From UBA1660 sp964462035 (GTDB lineage Bacteria > Myxococcota_A > Polyangia > Polyangiales > Houyiibacteriaceae), in the NCBI GenBank assembly GCA_964462035.1, contig CAYXAP010000050.1, positions 4,804 to 68,803 on the forward strand: a DNA stretch of 64,000 nucleotides, given 5' to 3'. The notes under the pieces are model-generated. The model ran no database searches. It was not told the DNA's origin and worked only from the letters and a program-made list of their open reading frames with translations. How positions within the stretch are numbered: position 1 is the first letter of the stretch; each line of letters opens with the position of its first letter. The translations under genes were made by a program, and so were the position numbers. This document shows positions 37,588 to 45,487 of this stretch, piece after piece.

Positions 37588-37790
37588 ACGTCAAAGCCCT
37601 ACAGCGCCTCCGCTTCCGGGTCGGCTCGGTGGTCCTCGAAGGGAGCGGCCCCTGCGCCCCCTGCTCGAAGATGGACGCTCGCCTCGGTGACGGGGGCTAC
37701 GCGGCGCTGCAGGGCATGGGCGGCATCGTCGCCCGCGTCGTCGAACCCGGGCGGCTGTGTGTCGGTGACGCCATCGCTTCGCTCGGCTGG
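37588..37790 (+). pseudogene. MOSC-domain remnant
   Basis: Directly after the sulfotransferase stop, the frame reading from about 37605 to 37781 gives LRFRVGSVVLEGSGPCAPC, then KMDARLGDGGYAALQGMGG and IVARVVEPGRLCVGDAI. This is the C-terminal third of a MOSC domain, including the Pro-Cys that carries the cysteine of the family (PCxKM). The rest of the gene (about 120 residues upstream) is missing and the frame merges into the sulfotransferase coding region. I read it as the tail of a deleted MOSC gene. Confidence 0.6.
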
Positions 37791-37918
37791 CCGCCGGACG
37801 AGCGCGCCCGCCCCGCTCACCGAGATCACCTACGACTTGGCGGGCGGCCGCATCCTCGTCGGGCCCTCGTCCCGGAGGGAGTCGCGACGCCGCGGAGTCG
37901 ATGCGTTACCGTGAGAAC

Positions 37919-39154
37919 ATGAACCGGACTCGCATCGCTTCGCTCGTCGGCCTCTTCGTGCTCGTCGGCTGCGCGTCCGGCTTCACGGGCTCGGAGTGCG
38001 TGACCAGCGCCGATTGCGATGCGGGCGAGGTGTGCGTCGACCAGGTGTGCGTCTTCCGCGGCACCTCCGACGGAGGCGGTCGGGACTTCGGACCGGTGGA
38101 GACCGATGGCGGCTCCGTGGACCTCGGCGGGGCCGACGGCGGTCTGGTGGACGGCGGGCTCGACTTCGGTCCGCCGCCGATGTGCACCACCACGGTCGAC
38201 TGCGACGACTCGAGCATGTGCACCACCGAGGAGTGCGTCGACGGCAGCTGCATGGTCAGCGCGGTCACCTGCGACGACGGCGACGCCTGCACGGACGACT
38301 CCTGCGACCCCGCGAGCGGTTGCACCACCAGCCCCACCAGCTGCGATGACGGCGATGTGTGCACCACGGACTCGTGCGACTCGGGCACCGGCTGCGCGCA
38401 CGCGCCGATCTCCGTCGCGGGCGGAACGTGCGCGAGCCCCATCGACATCTCCGCCGGCGGCACCTTCACCGGGAGCTCGACCTGCGCCGCGAACGACTTC
38501 ACCGGCGTGTGCACCGGCACCGCCGCGCCGGACGTCGCCTTCGTGCTCGACCTCCCCAGCCAGTCGATGGTGAGCCTGAACGCTGGCGGCTCGAGCTTCG
38601 GGCTGGTGCTCTTCGTCGGCAGCTCGTGCGGAAGCGAGAGCAGCGGCTGCAACAGCAGCGGCACGGCGAGCCTCGACGTCACCCTCCCCGCCGGCCGGCA
38701 CTACGTCGGCCTCGATGGTCGCACCATGACGGACTCCGGAAGCTGGTCGCTGAACGTCGGGATCACGCCCGTGGTCACCAACGAGACCGTCACCTTCCCG
38801 GCCGTGGGCGACACGCGGGTGATCACCGCGGGGACGTCACCGTGGAACTTGGGCGACTACATCCAGGGCACGCGCACCACCTCGCTGAGCTCGGTGCGCA
38901 GCGCCCAGCTGAACCTCGCGGTCGATTCCAACGTGCTCAGCTGCGACACGCAGGACATGCGGATGCGCATCAACGGCACCATCGTCGGGACCTTCAGCAT
39001 CTCGTCGGGCGCCACCTCGGTGACGCCGACGTTCTCGTTCGGCGCGATCAGCGGTCCGAGCTACACGCTCCGAGTCGAGAACATCCGGACGGTCAACGGG
39101 GGCTGCGGCTCCGCCGGGTTGCCCAACGGGTCGACGGTCACGCTCGGCAACTGA
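37919..39154 (+). CDS. Secreted Cys-rich lipoprotein
   Basis: A 411-aa lipoprotein starting at ATG 37919: MNRTRIASLVGLFVLVGCASGF, Cys at ~18. Residues ~20-45 and 80-170 hold Cys-rich repeats (CVTSADCDAGEVCVDQVC; CTDDSCDPASGCTTSPTSCDDGDVCTTDSCD). Residues ~175-285 resemble a pre-peptidase C-terminal beta-sandwich, and the last ~120 residues are another beta module (TRTTSLSSVRSAQLNLAVDSNVLSC). Function unknown; a surface role is likely. It resembles the 18.0-kb and 33.3-kb lipoproteins in design. Confidence 0.7.
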   Translation: MNRTRIASLVGLFVLVGCASGFTGSECVTSADCDAGEVCVDQVCVFRGTSDGGGRDFGPVETDGGSVDLGGADGGLVDGGLDFGPPPMCTTTVDCDDSSMCTTEECVDGSCMVSAVTCDDGDACTDDSCDPASGCTTSPTSCDDGDVCTTDSCDSGTGCAHAPISVAGGTCASPIDISAGGTFTGSSTCAANDFTGVCTGTAAPDVAFVLDLPSQSMVSLNAGGSSFGLVLFVGSSCGSESSGCNSSGTASLDVTLPAGRHYVGLDGRTMTDSGSWSLNVGITPVVTNETVTFPAVGDTRVITAGTSPWNLGDYIQGTRTTSLSSVRSAQLNLAVDSNVLSCDTQDMRMRINGTIVGTFSISSGATSVTPTFSFGAISGPSYTLRVENIRTVNGGCGSAGLPNGSTVTLGN

Positions 39155-39218
39155 CCCCCTGCATTGGACACTCCCGGAGGCCCTAAAGTCCGCCGAAGAG
39201 CTGTCGTATGCTCCGCCC

Positions 39219-39703
39219 ATGTGGAGAGCGACGATAGGCGGCGCGACGGTCATCGTCGAAGACTTCGCGCCCATCCTGCTCTCGACTTGGTACGGGACGG
39301 TCGGCCCCGAGCTCATCGACCAGGTCTATGACCACGTCGAGACCTCTATCGGAGCACCGAGGTGCCCTACCGGGTCGCCATCTCCCACGTCGTCGAGCTC
39401 CACCGGATGCCCCGCGCCTCCGAGCGGCGACAGCTCGGCGAGCGCACCGAGCGGCTGACCCCGCTGATGGCCAACGACCAGCTCAACATCGTCGTGATGC
39501 GCAGCACACTCGCGCGCACTGGCCTGACCGCCGTCCAGTGGCTCCTCCGAAGCCAGAACCGGGCGGAGACCTGCGCCGACCTGGCGGAGGCGTTCCGCCG
39601 AGCCCGGCGGGGACTCGCGCTCATGGACGTGGCGTGGCCGGCGACGCTCGACCCAGCCAGCTACGAGATCCCCGGGCGCGAGAGCGCCAGCGCAGTAGGC
39701 TAG
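39219..39703 (+). pseudogene. Frameshifted gene, unknown family
   Basis: The frame from ATG 39219 reads MWRATIGGATVIVEDFAPILL and continues to VYDHVET at about 39345. There the sense moves to the next frame, which continues DLYRSTEVPYRVAISHVV and runs to a stop at 39703. The two parts join into one ~160-aa protein with a single frameshift near 39341-39350. No known domain is seen. Unless this is a sequencing error, the gene is inactivated. Confidence 0.6.
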
Positions 39704-39838
39704 CAGAAGACCAAGACCGCCAAGACGATCGAAGATGGCTTCGACCTCGCCAGGGAAGCGCTCGCGCAGATGGGCGTCCCATGGCCGCAGTCGCTGGACG
39801 TGGAGCGCTACCGGGTCCCTCGGCGCGCGGCCGGCTGA
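39704..39838 (+). pseudogene. Tandem remnant of the same family (3' end only)
   Basis: After the stop at 39703 the same frame stays open for 44 codons to a TGA at 39836-39838 and reads KTIEDGFDLAREALAQMGV, then PWPQSLDVERYRVPRRAAG. This lines up with the C-terminus of the preceding gene (AEAFRRARRGLALMDVAWP, then ATLDPASYEIPGR). So it is the 3' end of a second, diverged copy whose front part was lost, probably through recombination between tandem copies. It has no start codon of its own. Confidence 0.6.
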
Positions 39839-39842
39839 CGAC

Positions 39843-40301
39843 TCAGGGCGTCTGGAGGGCGCCGTCGCTCGCCCGACCTCCGTCGCTCGCGACGCTCGCT
39901 TCGTCGCCGGACACGCCACTCTGGTGGCGGAGGTGGACCAGCCCACACGCGAGCGCGGCGATGGACGAGAACAAGACGATGGCGACGATCCGACCGAGGA
40001 CCGCCCCCTTCCAGATCCGATGCTCCACCTCCGATGCCGTCTCGGGCATCAGCGCCTCTGCGGAGCGCCCGGTCTTCCAGATGCCGAGCGCGTGCACCGC
40101 ACCGGCGAAGAGCGACACGACGACGCCGAGCGTCACCCCCAAGGTGCTCCCCATGTTGTCGTTGAAGTCCTGGCTCGAACCCAGAGCCACGACCACCGTG
40201 AGCGACTGCAACACGGAGAATGCCGCGATCCCATTGGCGGCATCCCACAGCTTCCAGAGCAGCTCCAACCGCCGCTCCTGATCCCCGTCCTCGGCGCTCA
40301 C
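39843..40301 (-). CDS. Small membrane protein, three TM, unknown
   Basis: A 152-aa protein. Hydrophobic segments at ~23-43 (NGIAAFSVLQSLTVVVALG), ~50-75 (GSTLGVTLGVVVSLFAGAVHALGIW) and ~96-120 (GAVLGRIVAIVLFSSIAALACGLVHL). The N-terminus is charged and there is a C-terminal Ser/Asp tail. No family is recognised. It converges with the decayed genes at 39.2-39.8 kb. The long overlapping frames on the other strand are artefacts. Confidence 0.6.
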   Translation of the reverse strand: MSAEDGDQERRLELLWKLWDAANGIAAFSVLQSLTVVVALGSSQDFNDNMGSTLGVTLGVVVSLFAGAVHALGIWKTGRSAEALMPETASEVEHRIWKGAVLGRIVAIVLFSSIAALACGLVHLRHQSGVSGDEASVASDGGRASDGALQTP

Positions 40302-40369
40302 CGGCGCGAGTCTAGCCGTCGGGCTCGCCGACCGATACTTCGAACGTCAGGCGGGAGTGCTTCGCAGGC

Positions 40370-41317
40370 TCAGGGCGTCCAGAGGACTCCGTCGCTCGTC
40401 TCGACGACCTCACAGCGCGCGCTCATCGATGCGGGCGTATGGACGATGGCGAGGTTGCACATCTCGTCGGTCGACTCGAGGCCATAGGTCACGTCGGCGT
40501 CGGTCACGTTCTCCCAGGTGCAGGAGTACTCGAAGCCGGTCCCCGCGGGGACGACCAGCGGCGGGTCGAACTGCTGGATGCCCGGCGTGTGCCAGTCGGA
40601 GTTCTGGAAGAGCAGCTCCCCCGTCTCGGTGCCGTCGAAGGCCCGGACGCTGAAGTCGATGCCGAGGCTGTGCATGTGCGACGCGAGGAATTGGATGTCC
40701 ACGTCCTCGTTCATCACGCAGCGGGTCCACTCGGTCGTGGTCTCGCGCGCCGGGAGCAGGATGGTCTCGTCGCGCACCTGGCCGCCCCAGATCCCGTCGA
40801 CCACCTCGCGAGCGGGGATCGTGTAGCCGTTCACCACCGAGTAGAGGTCGATCTCCTCGTCGGTCGTGTTCACGAAGTGGATCTCGTGCAGCACCTTGAG
40901 CCCCGGCAGGAAGTTCGCCGCGACCCCTTCGGGCAGGTGCAGCTCGCCTTCGGCGTTGCCCTGCGCCCCGAAGAACATGATCTGGTCCTCCATCAGGCTC
41001 GTGTCGCCGTAGAGGTCGTTGCAGTCGTACATCCCGTTCTCGAGGTCGGGCGCCTCGAGGAACGTCGACAGCGTCATGTGGTGCGTGCCGTCCGTCTGCT
41101 GGTACTCGGCCCAGTTCACCGACGCCGGCCGCGTGATGGGCATGTCGTAGAGCGCGCAGATCCACGTCTCCTGCCCCGGCGGCGCCGTGGTCACGAGCGA
41201 GAACTGGAAGCCCTCGCCTTCCGGCGGCGGCTCCATCAGATCCGGACCGGACTCCCCGCCACACGAGAGGCCGACCAACGAGAACACACCCCACAGGAGC
41301 ACCACCGAGCGCCGCAT
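40370..41317 (-). CDS. PHM-like copper monooxygenase lipoprotein
   Basis: A 315-aa lipoprotein (MRRSVVLLWGVFSLVGLSCGGESG, Cys at 19). The mature part matches the type II ascorbate-dependent copper monooxygenase fold (peptidylglycine alpha-hydroxylating/dopamine beta-monooxygenase). All copper ligands appear in order: His79-His80 (GTHHMT) and a His at 144 or 147 (KVLHEIHFVN) for the first copper, and His214-x-His216 (LASHMHSLG) plus Met286 (STDEMCNLA) for the second. The Gly-x-Glu-(T/S) region and HxxGxDF-type sequence around 216-222 agree. In bacteria such proteins are of unknown substrate. Enzymatic activity is a reasonable prediction. Confidence 0.75.
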   Translation of the reverse strand: MRRSVVLLWGVFSLVGLSCGGESGPDLMEPPPEGEGFQFSLVTTAPPGQETWICALYDMPITRPASVNWAEYQQTDGTHHMTLSTFLEAPDLENGMYDCNDLYGDTSLMEDQIMFFGAQGNAEGELHLPEGVAANFLPGLKVLHEIHFVNTTDEEIDLYSVVNGYTIPAREVVDGIWGGQVRDETILLPARETTTEWTRCVMNEDVDIQFLASHMHSLGIDFSVRAFDGTETGELLFQNSDWHTPGIQQFDPPLVVPAGTGFEYSCTWENVTDADVTYGLESTDEMCNLAIVHTPASMSARCEVVETSDGVLWTP

Positions 41318-41441
41318 CACACACCCCTTCCTGAAACACGTTCTACAGGAGACCTCGAACGCTGGCACGGGATAAGACGGTGCGGTGCAATCGGGGGTCG
41401 CGGCGTCGAGCCGGGGTCCGTCGCGATCGGCGAGGCCGCAC

Positions 41442-42371
41442 TCAGTAGGGGACCGGAGCGAACGGCGTCGGTCGCAAGCTTCCGTAGATGGCCAGCCGGC
41501 GCGCCCCCGGCTCGGCGTCGCCGCGCCGATGAAAGCCGCGGGTGTCCGCGACGATCAGCGTGTTCGCCCGGACCCGAAACGACTCGAGCGGACCGACCCC
41601 CATCGACCGGAGGTCCTGGGCGCTCGCGCGAAAGGCGCCACCGCGGCCATGGGGCGCGGTGGTGCTGCCGAGCACGCTCCGCCGGTACTCCCAGCGGAGC
41701 CGTGCCAGCGAAGTGCGGTGGCTTCCGCGCGCATACACGAAGCCGTCCTCGCCGCGCACGTCGTCGAGGAAGAACCAGAGCTTGATGACCGAATGGAAGG
41801 TGTCTCGGTGCACCACCTGCTGCGGGTCCGCCGGCGCGTCCGGACCGCCGTAGGTCATCTCGTAGAGCGCGAGCTTCTCGGGACGGTAGCGAATCGTCGC
41901 GGCCCGCTCGAGCAATCGCGACAGCCGCGACGAATGAACGAAGGCCGAAGCCTCCGGCGTTCGCTCGTCGATCGTCACGAAGCGGTTGAGTGTCCCACCG
42001 TCATGGCGGTCGAAGCCGCCGTCGAAGGGCACTGGCTTCTGGAAACCCGCACGCCGCCCCGCACGGCGCGGCACCTCGCGCGCCACCGCCTCCATGCGCG
42101 CGTGCGCTTCGGCTCGGAGCCGCTCGAACGCGTCCGAGGGCAGCAGGTCGGTCACCACCGCGACTCCGTCGCGTCGAAGCGCGTCAGTGGCCGGATCGCT
42201 TCCCCACCCGCCGAGTAGCGCTCGCCGCATCCCCGTCGCCGCGTCGGCCATCCCGATCCGAACGGGATGGAGCCCGAGCCGGTTCGCGCGAGCGTTGCCC
42301 ACGCCAAGCACGTCGTAGCTCTTCGCGGAGGTGAACACCCGAAGCGCAGGCACGCGATCGAGAATCGACAT
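41442..42371 (-). CDS. Phytanoyl-CoA dioxygenase-like Fe(II)/2-oxoglutarate enzyme
   Basis: A 309-aa protein. Fe ligands: His188-x-Asp190 in VVHRDTFHSVIKLWFFLDDV and distal His281 in ADTRGFHRRGD, with an Arg two to three residues further that would hold 2-oxoglutarate. FVYARGSHR at ~211-219 and LWFFLDDVRGEDG are typical of the PhyH family. Substrate cannot be predicted. It is the same strand as the 42.5-kb lipoprotein, 115 bases apart. Confidence 0.82.
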   Translation of the reverse strand: MSILDRVPALRVFTSAKSYDVLGVGNARANRLGLHPVRIGMADAATGMRRALLGGWGSDPATDALRRDGVAVVTDLLPSDAFERLRAEAHARMEAVAREVPRRAGRRAGFQKPVPFDGGFDRHDGGTLNRFVTIDERTPEASAFVHSSRLSRLLERAATIRYRPEKLALYEMTYGGPDAPADPQQVVHRDTFHSVIKLWFFLDDVRGEDGFVYARGSHRTSLARLRWEYRRSVLGSTTAPHGRGGAFRASAQDLRSMGVGPLESFRVRANTLIVADTRGFHRRGDAEPGARRLAIYGSLRPTPFAPVPY

Positions 42372-42486
42372 GGGTCAGCGGTAGGCCGCCTCGCGCACGC
42401 GGTCAACGAGGCGGTGGGCCAACCGCGAGCCACCGCATCGATCACGGTAGTCCGCGACCGCCAACGGGCGAACCCGCCGGCTCCTC

Positions 42487-43266
42487 CTACAGCCCGGGGA
42501 GCATCAGGAACGCGTTCAACCGTCCGCTGGGCGCGTTCACGAAGGGCGCGCCTGGGGCGAATCGCTCGACGACGCCCAACTCGGCCCTGTGGTGCAGCAG
42601 CGCACCGTCGACCTCGAGACGGGCACGGAACACCTCGACCCGCGCTTCGTGCAACCCCGGCTCCGCCCGCGCCTCCTCGAGCCACTCCATTCTGAGCCGC
42701 TTCACGGGCGCCGACTCCAGGCGGGCGAACACCCAAGTCTCGTGGAGGAAGTTCCGGAGCCCGTCCACCTCACCCCACTCCGCGTGGTCGACGAAGAGCA
42801 GCTGCCGAGTGGTCTCGGGAAGGTCCTGCACGACTACGCGAAGCACCCCGACCGGCACCTTGCCTTCGCTGTGGTACGGCGCGGCATGCGCCCAGTCGGC
42901 GACGACGGTCCATCCGTTCGGCGCCGGCCGAAGGAAGACCACCCGAGTCTCATGGCCAGCCGGGGGGGCGGCCGCCATGGGGTCGGCAAGATCCTCATAC
43001 GCCTCGATCTCGGCGACCGGGCTGATGATGGGTCGGTCCGCCACCAGGGCGACCTCCATCGGCGGCTCGCCGTCCGCTTCGATGCCGATGCGGCGCGTGG
43101 TCCACGAATCATCGAGCCAAGGCACGGAGCCCTCGAGGGTCGGTATCGATTGAAGGGGCGATGCCGGATCCACGGGAGCCCCTGCTGCCGCCGTATTGGG
43201 TTCAGCGGCCGGCCGGGCGGCGGCCGCACAACCGGCCATGGCGAGGGCAACGAGGAGCCAGGTCAT
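42487..43266 (-). CDS. Secreted lipoprotein, unknown
   Basis: A 259-aa lipoprotein: MTWLLVALAMAGCAAAARP, Cys at 13. The mature part alternates beta-type segments (MEVALVADRPIISPVAEIEAYEDL; GVLRVVVQDLPETTRQLLFVDHAEW) with a C-terminal stretch (ARVEVFRARLEVDGALLHHRAELGVVERF). No known domain. It diverges from a second lipoprotein gene starting at 43469; the two share a ~200-base promoter region. Confidence 0.6.
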   Translation of the reverse strand: MTWLLVALAMAGCAAAARPAAEPNTAAAGAPVDPASPLQSIPTLEGSVPWLDDSWTTRRIGIEADGEPPMEVALVADRPIISPVAEIEAYEDLADPMAAAPPAGHETRVVFLRPAPNGWTVVADWAHAAPYHSEGKVPVGVLRVVVQDLPETTRQLLFVDHAEWGEVDGLRNFLHETWVFARLESAPVKRLRMEWLEEARAEPGLHEARVEVFRARLEVDGALLHHRAELGVVERFAPGAPFVNAPSGRLNAFLMLPGL

Positions 43267-43468
43267 CGTGGATTCGTCCCGGCGAACGGGTGACGAATGC
43301 GGGGGAGAGTTGCGGGTGTTGGGAGTGGGCACGACCTGGTGTTCGGTCGGCCAGACTCCGAGTTGCCTCCGATGCTCCGACCAACCGACCCGCAACTCGA
43401 TCCCCAGGTGGCCGAGGAGGCGGCTCACGGAGGTGCCTTGCGCATCGAAGCCCGCAACCACGTTCGGA

Positions 43469-44248
43469 ATGAGGCCTCGCTCGATGACCCGTTGCATCCT
43501 CGTCCTGCTCACCGGCTGTGCCGCGACCCTCTCCACGAATCCGCCACCCAATCGTGCCGCGGCTCCATCTTCGGTGACCGAGACGGGGACCGACGCACGA
43601 CCAAGCTGCGACCCTGCCACCGCAGCCATCCGCGAAGCCGCAGGGCGGGAGCCCGGCGAGCTGCTCGCCGTGGAGCCTGTGGGCGAGCTCTTGGCTGTGC
43701 TGCTCGCGCGACCTGCTGCCGAAGCAGCGGGCCAGCCCGCCGAGCGATATCTGAGCGTCGGGCTCCTCGCGTGTGGCAGCGCCGGGCGGGCGACTCGTGG
43801 TGAGGTCCCCATCGGCGCGATCGTCGACGAGCCGGAGCAGGTCGCCACGCTGTCGATGTTCGGGGCGGACTTGGATGGCTCAGGCGAGAACGACGCCGTT
43901 GGGGTGGAGTGGGAGAGCCACTTCCTCGATGGCGGAGAGATGGACTTCTGGATCTCGCCGACCGTCTGGGTGGGGGAGCGCGATGGACGCGCGCAGCTCG
44001 TGGGGGCGTGCCGATGGAAGGAAGCCTTCTGGTCCAACGACTCCCGACGGTTCGAGATGACGTTGGTGGACTGGACGCTGACTCCGGCACGCGTGCCGAG
44101 AATCACCGGCGTGCGGCGCGATGGGATTGGTCAGGTATCCATTTCCCCCGAGTCGCTCGGAGCTCTCGACTGGGAAGTCGTGGACTCTGAGCGGGATTTC
44201 GATGCGGAGCTCGACGGAACCGACGCGTGCCTCAGTCGTCCACTCTGA
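43469..44248 (+). CDS. Secreted lipoprotein, unknown
   Basis: About 259 aa. Lipoprotein signal RCILVLLTGCAATLS with Cys at ~17; two in-frame ATGs (43469 and 43484) could start it. The mature protein contains a CDPATAAIREAAGREPGELL segment and a Ca-loop-like DLDGSGENDAVGVEWE (FG-GAP-like wording), ending in an Asp-rich tail. It is the last chromosomal gene before the element, and its end lies 121 bases from the tRNA terminator. Function unknown. Confidence 0.6.
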   Translation: MRPRSMTRCILVLLTGCAATLSTNPPPNRAAAPSSVTETGTDARPSCDPATAAIREAAGREPGELLAVEPVGELLAVLLARPAAEAAGQPAERYLSVGLLACGSAGRATRGEVPIGAIVDEPEQVATLSMFGADLDGSGENDAVGVEWESHFLDGGEMDFWISPTVWVGERDGRAQLVGACRWKEAFWSNDSRRFEMTLVDWTLTPARVPRITGVRRDGIGQVSISPESLGALDWEVVDSERDFDAELDGTDACLSRPL

Positions 44249-44369
44249 CGACTGGACGACAGCACACCCATCGGGACTCGCCTCGGTCGACTTGGAATCA
44301 TTCGAAGCGGATCGGACGAAGTCCGCGGAGCCGCGGGATTCCAGGCGCCGCCGTGATGGAGACGGAAGC

Positions 44370-44395
44370 AAAAAGCCCCTGCAGGGCAGGGGCTT
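44370..44395 (-). terminator. tRNA terminator at the left boundary of the element
   Basis: On the minus strand an inverted repeat, GCCCCTGC at 44375-44382 and GCAGGGGC at 44386-44393 (each extended by AA/TT), forms a hairpin with loop AGG, followed in the minus direction by TTTTT. It sits directly downstream (minus direction) of the tRNA 3'-end sequence at 44398-44420, in the position expected of a tRNA transcription terminator left behind when the element inserted. Confidence 0.78.
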
Positions 44396-44397
44396 CT

Positions 44398-44420
44398 TGG
44401 CGGAGCGGACGGGACTCGAA
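44398..44420 (-). repeat. Left attachment site: 3' end of a tRNA-Asp gene
   Basis: Read on the minus strand this is the T-loop TTCGAGT, T-stem CCCGT, acceptor strand CCGCTCC, discriminator G and encoded CCA of a tRNA. The 5' acceptor strand would be GGAGCGG, as in bacterial tRNA-Asp, and discriminator G also fits Asp. Upstream of the T-loop the similarity to a tRNA stops at once (the T-stem partner is GCGTC rather than a pairing ACGGG-type strand), so it is only the 3' fragment. This is the signature of a tyrosine-integrase attachment site. The intact gene should lie beyond the right edge of the window. Confidence 0.78.
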
Positions 44421-44477
44421 GACGCGGCCGTTTCGGGAAACCCTACGAAACAAGGGGAATCGGTCGGAACGCTCACA

Positions 44478-44657
44478 GTGGCCGGGAGCGGAATCACTGC
44501 GCTTTCGTCGGGCTCCGGGTCGCGTGCTGGTCGCGGCCAGCACGCCAGCGAGGACTTGCGCGACGCGCTCTCGGTCGTGCGCGCGATGGCTGCCGATCCG
44601 GCGGTCGAGGAACACCGGCGCGAGGCGCTGCGCGTGGTACTCGAGACGTTCGACTAG
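44478..44657 (+). CDS. Small protein next to the attachment site, possible
   Basis: A 59-aa frame from a GTG at 44478. The C-terminal half, SEDLRDALSVVRAMAADPAVEEHRREALRVVLETFD, is a regular amphipathic helix of the kind found in small phage proteins; the N-terminal half is low-complexity. It ends within 4 bases of the hicA stop codon, which it meets head-on. It lies between the attachment site and the toxin-antitoxin genes. No ribosome-binding site is clear. Uncertain. Confidence 0.35.
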   Translation: MAGSGITALSSGSGSRAGRGQHASEDLRDALSVVRAMAADPAVEEHRREALRVVLETFD

Positions 44658-44872
44658 CGACCCATCAGGGTGTCGAAGTCGAGGCCGAAGAACTCGCAGC
44701 ACTTCTTGATGTAGACATCCGGGATCTCGGTCTTCATCCCGTTATGAGCGGGGATTGAGTACGTGCCCACGTCATCGCGCTTCGCCTTCCAGTGAGAGCC
44801 ACTCTTTGGCTTCTCGACCGAGACGCCGCTCCGACGGAGCGCCTTTGCCAGCTTGCTAAAGCGCAGGGGCAC
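44654..44872 (-). CDS. hicA: HicA-like mRNA interferase toxin
   Basis: A 72-aa protein with the double-stranded-RNA-binding-like fold of HicA: basic N-terminus (LRFSKLAKALRRSGVSVEKPKSGSHWKAK), the catalytic His27 in the GSHW motif, and a central beta-strand (TYSIPAHNGMKTEIPDVYIKKCCEFFGLD). The usual HicA ends in a similar IPDVYIKK-type helix. It starts 7 bases after the antitoxin gene. In the family HicA cleaves mRNA and HicB neutralises it. Here it follows the antitoxin, the reverse of the classic hicA-hicB order. Confidence 0.8.
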   Translation of the reverse strand: MPLRFSKLAKALRRSGVSVEKPKSGSHWKAKRDDVGTYSIPAHNGMKTEIPDVYIKKCCEFFGLDFDTLMGR

Positions 44873-44879
44873 GTGGTGA

Positions 44880-45290
44880 TCAGGCTGCGGCCCCCGCCCA
44901 GACCTGGCTGACCACCGTCTCCTCCTCGGTCACGTCGACAGAGGGGGAGACGGCGAGCCGAAACGGCCAGCTCATGCGAAGGGCGAACTCTCGATAGTCG
45001 GTCTCGTTCACCCGCTGAACCGGAACCTCATCCTTGAACGACCGCTGCAGCCGGCGAAGCGGCTCCCAGTCCTCGGGCTTCCGGGACGCGCGACGGTGCG
45101 GATCGCGACCATCGTTGAGATCGTCGAGAATCACCATCGCCACCGCCTCGCGGATCATGTGGAAGGCGTGGGCGGGAGAGTCGCCGATCGTCATCACATC
45201 GAAGTGCGGGCAGTATGCGACCCACGCGTCGGTGTCTTCTGCGCGCGAGACGTGCGCCCACCCCTCGAACATACGCTGTTCGAGTTCCAT
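44880..45290 (-). CDS. hicB: HicB-like antitoxin
   Basis: A 136-aa protein with the HicB N-terminal fold (AWVAYCPHFDVMTIGDSPAHAFHMIREAVAMVIL), the degenerate RNase-H-like domain that caps HicA. No ribbon-helix-helix or XRE domain is obvious at the C-terminus; the tail (~80 residues, PVQRVNETDYREFALRMSWPFRLAVSPSVDVTEEETVVSQVW) is different from common HicB types. The ATG at 45290 precedes the fold by 20 residues. It is the first gene of a two-gene operon; its upstream region carries several inverted repeats. Confidence 0.75.
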   Translation of the reverse strand: MELEQRMFEGWAHVSRAEDTDAWVAYCPHFDVMTIGDSPAHAFHMIREAVAMVILDDLNDGRDPHRRASRKPEDWEPLRRLQRSFKDEVPVQRVNETDYREFALRMSWPFRLAVSPSVDVTEEETVVSQVWAGAAA

Positions 45291-45372
45291 AGTGCTTGCT
45301 CCAGGTTTGCCGAGGCCCATGCTTGGGCCTTCATCTCTGGGACGCGAGTAGCGCCCTAGAGCTACCTGTATG

Positions 45373-45420
45373 GTACGTACGGACAGCTTTGTCCATTCTT
45401 GGGTCTTCATAGGTACCCAA
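45373..45420. promoter_or_regulatory. Inverted repeats upstream of hicB
   Basis: Three dyads lie within 50 bases: GTACGTAC (45373-45380), GGACA-N4-TGTCC (45381-45394) and TTGGGT (45399-45404) with ACCCAA (45415-45420). They are 80-130 bases before the hicB ATG, which is read leftwards. Toxin-antitoxin operons are usually autoregulated by the antitoxin complex, so these are its likely operators. The 45,291-45,487 interval contains no gene that I can support. Confidence 0.5.
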
Positions 45421-45487
45421 AACCACTGCGAAAAACGGCGCCGCCCTGCGATACATGTATGGCCAACCTTACCCGTGGGCCAGATCG

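Noticed and set aside
44249..44369. Additional gene between the last chromosomal lipoprotein and the attachment site
   Set aside because: Only short out-of-frame stretches without start or fold; nothing supported in this 121-base interval.
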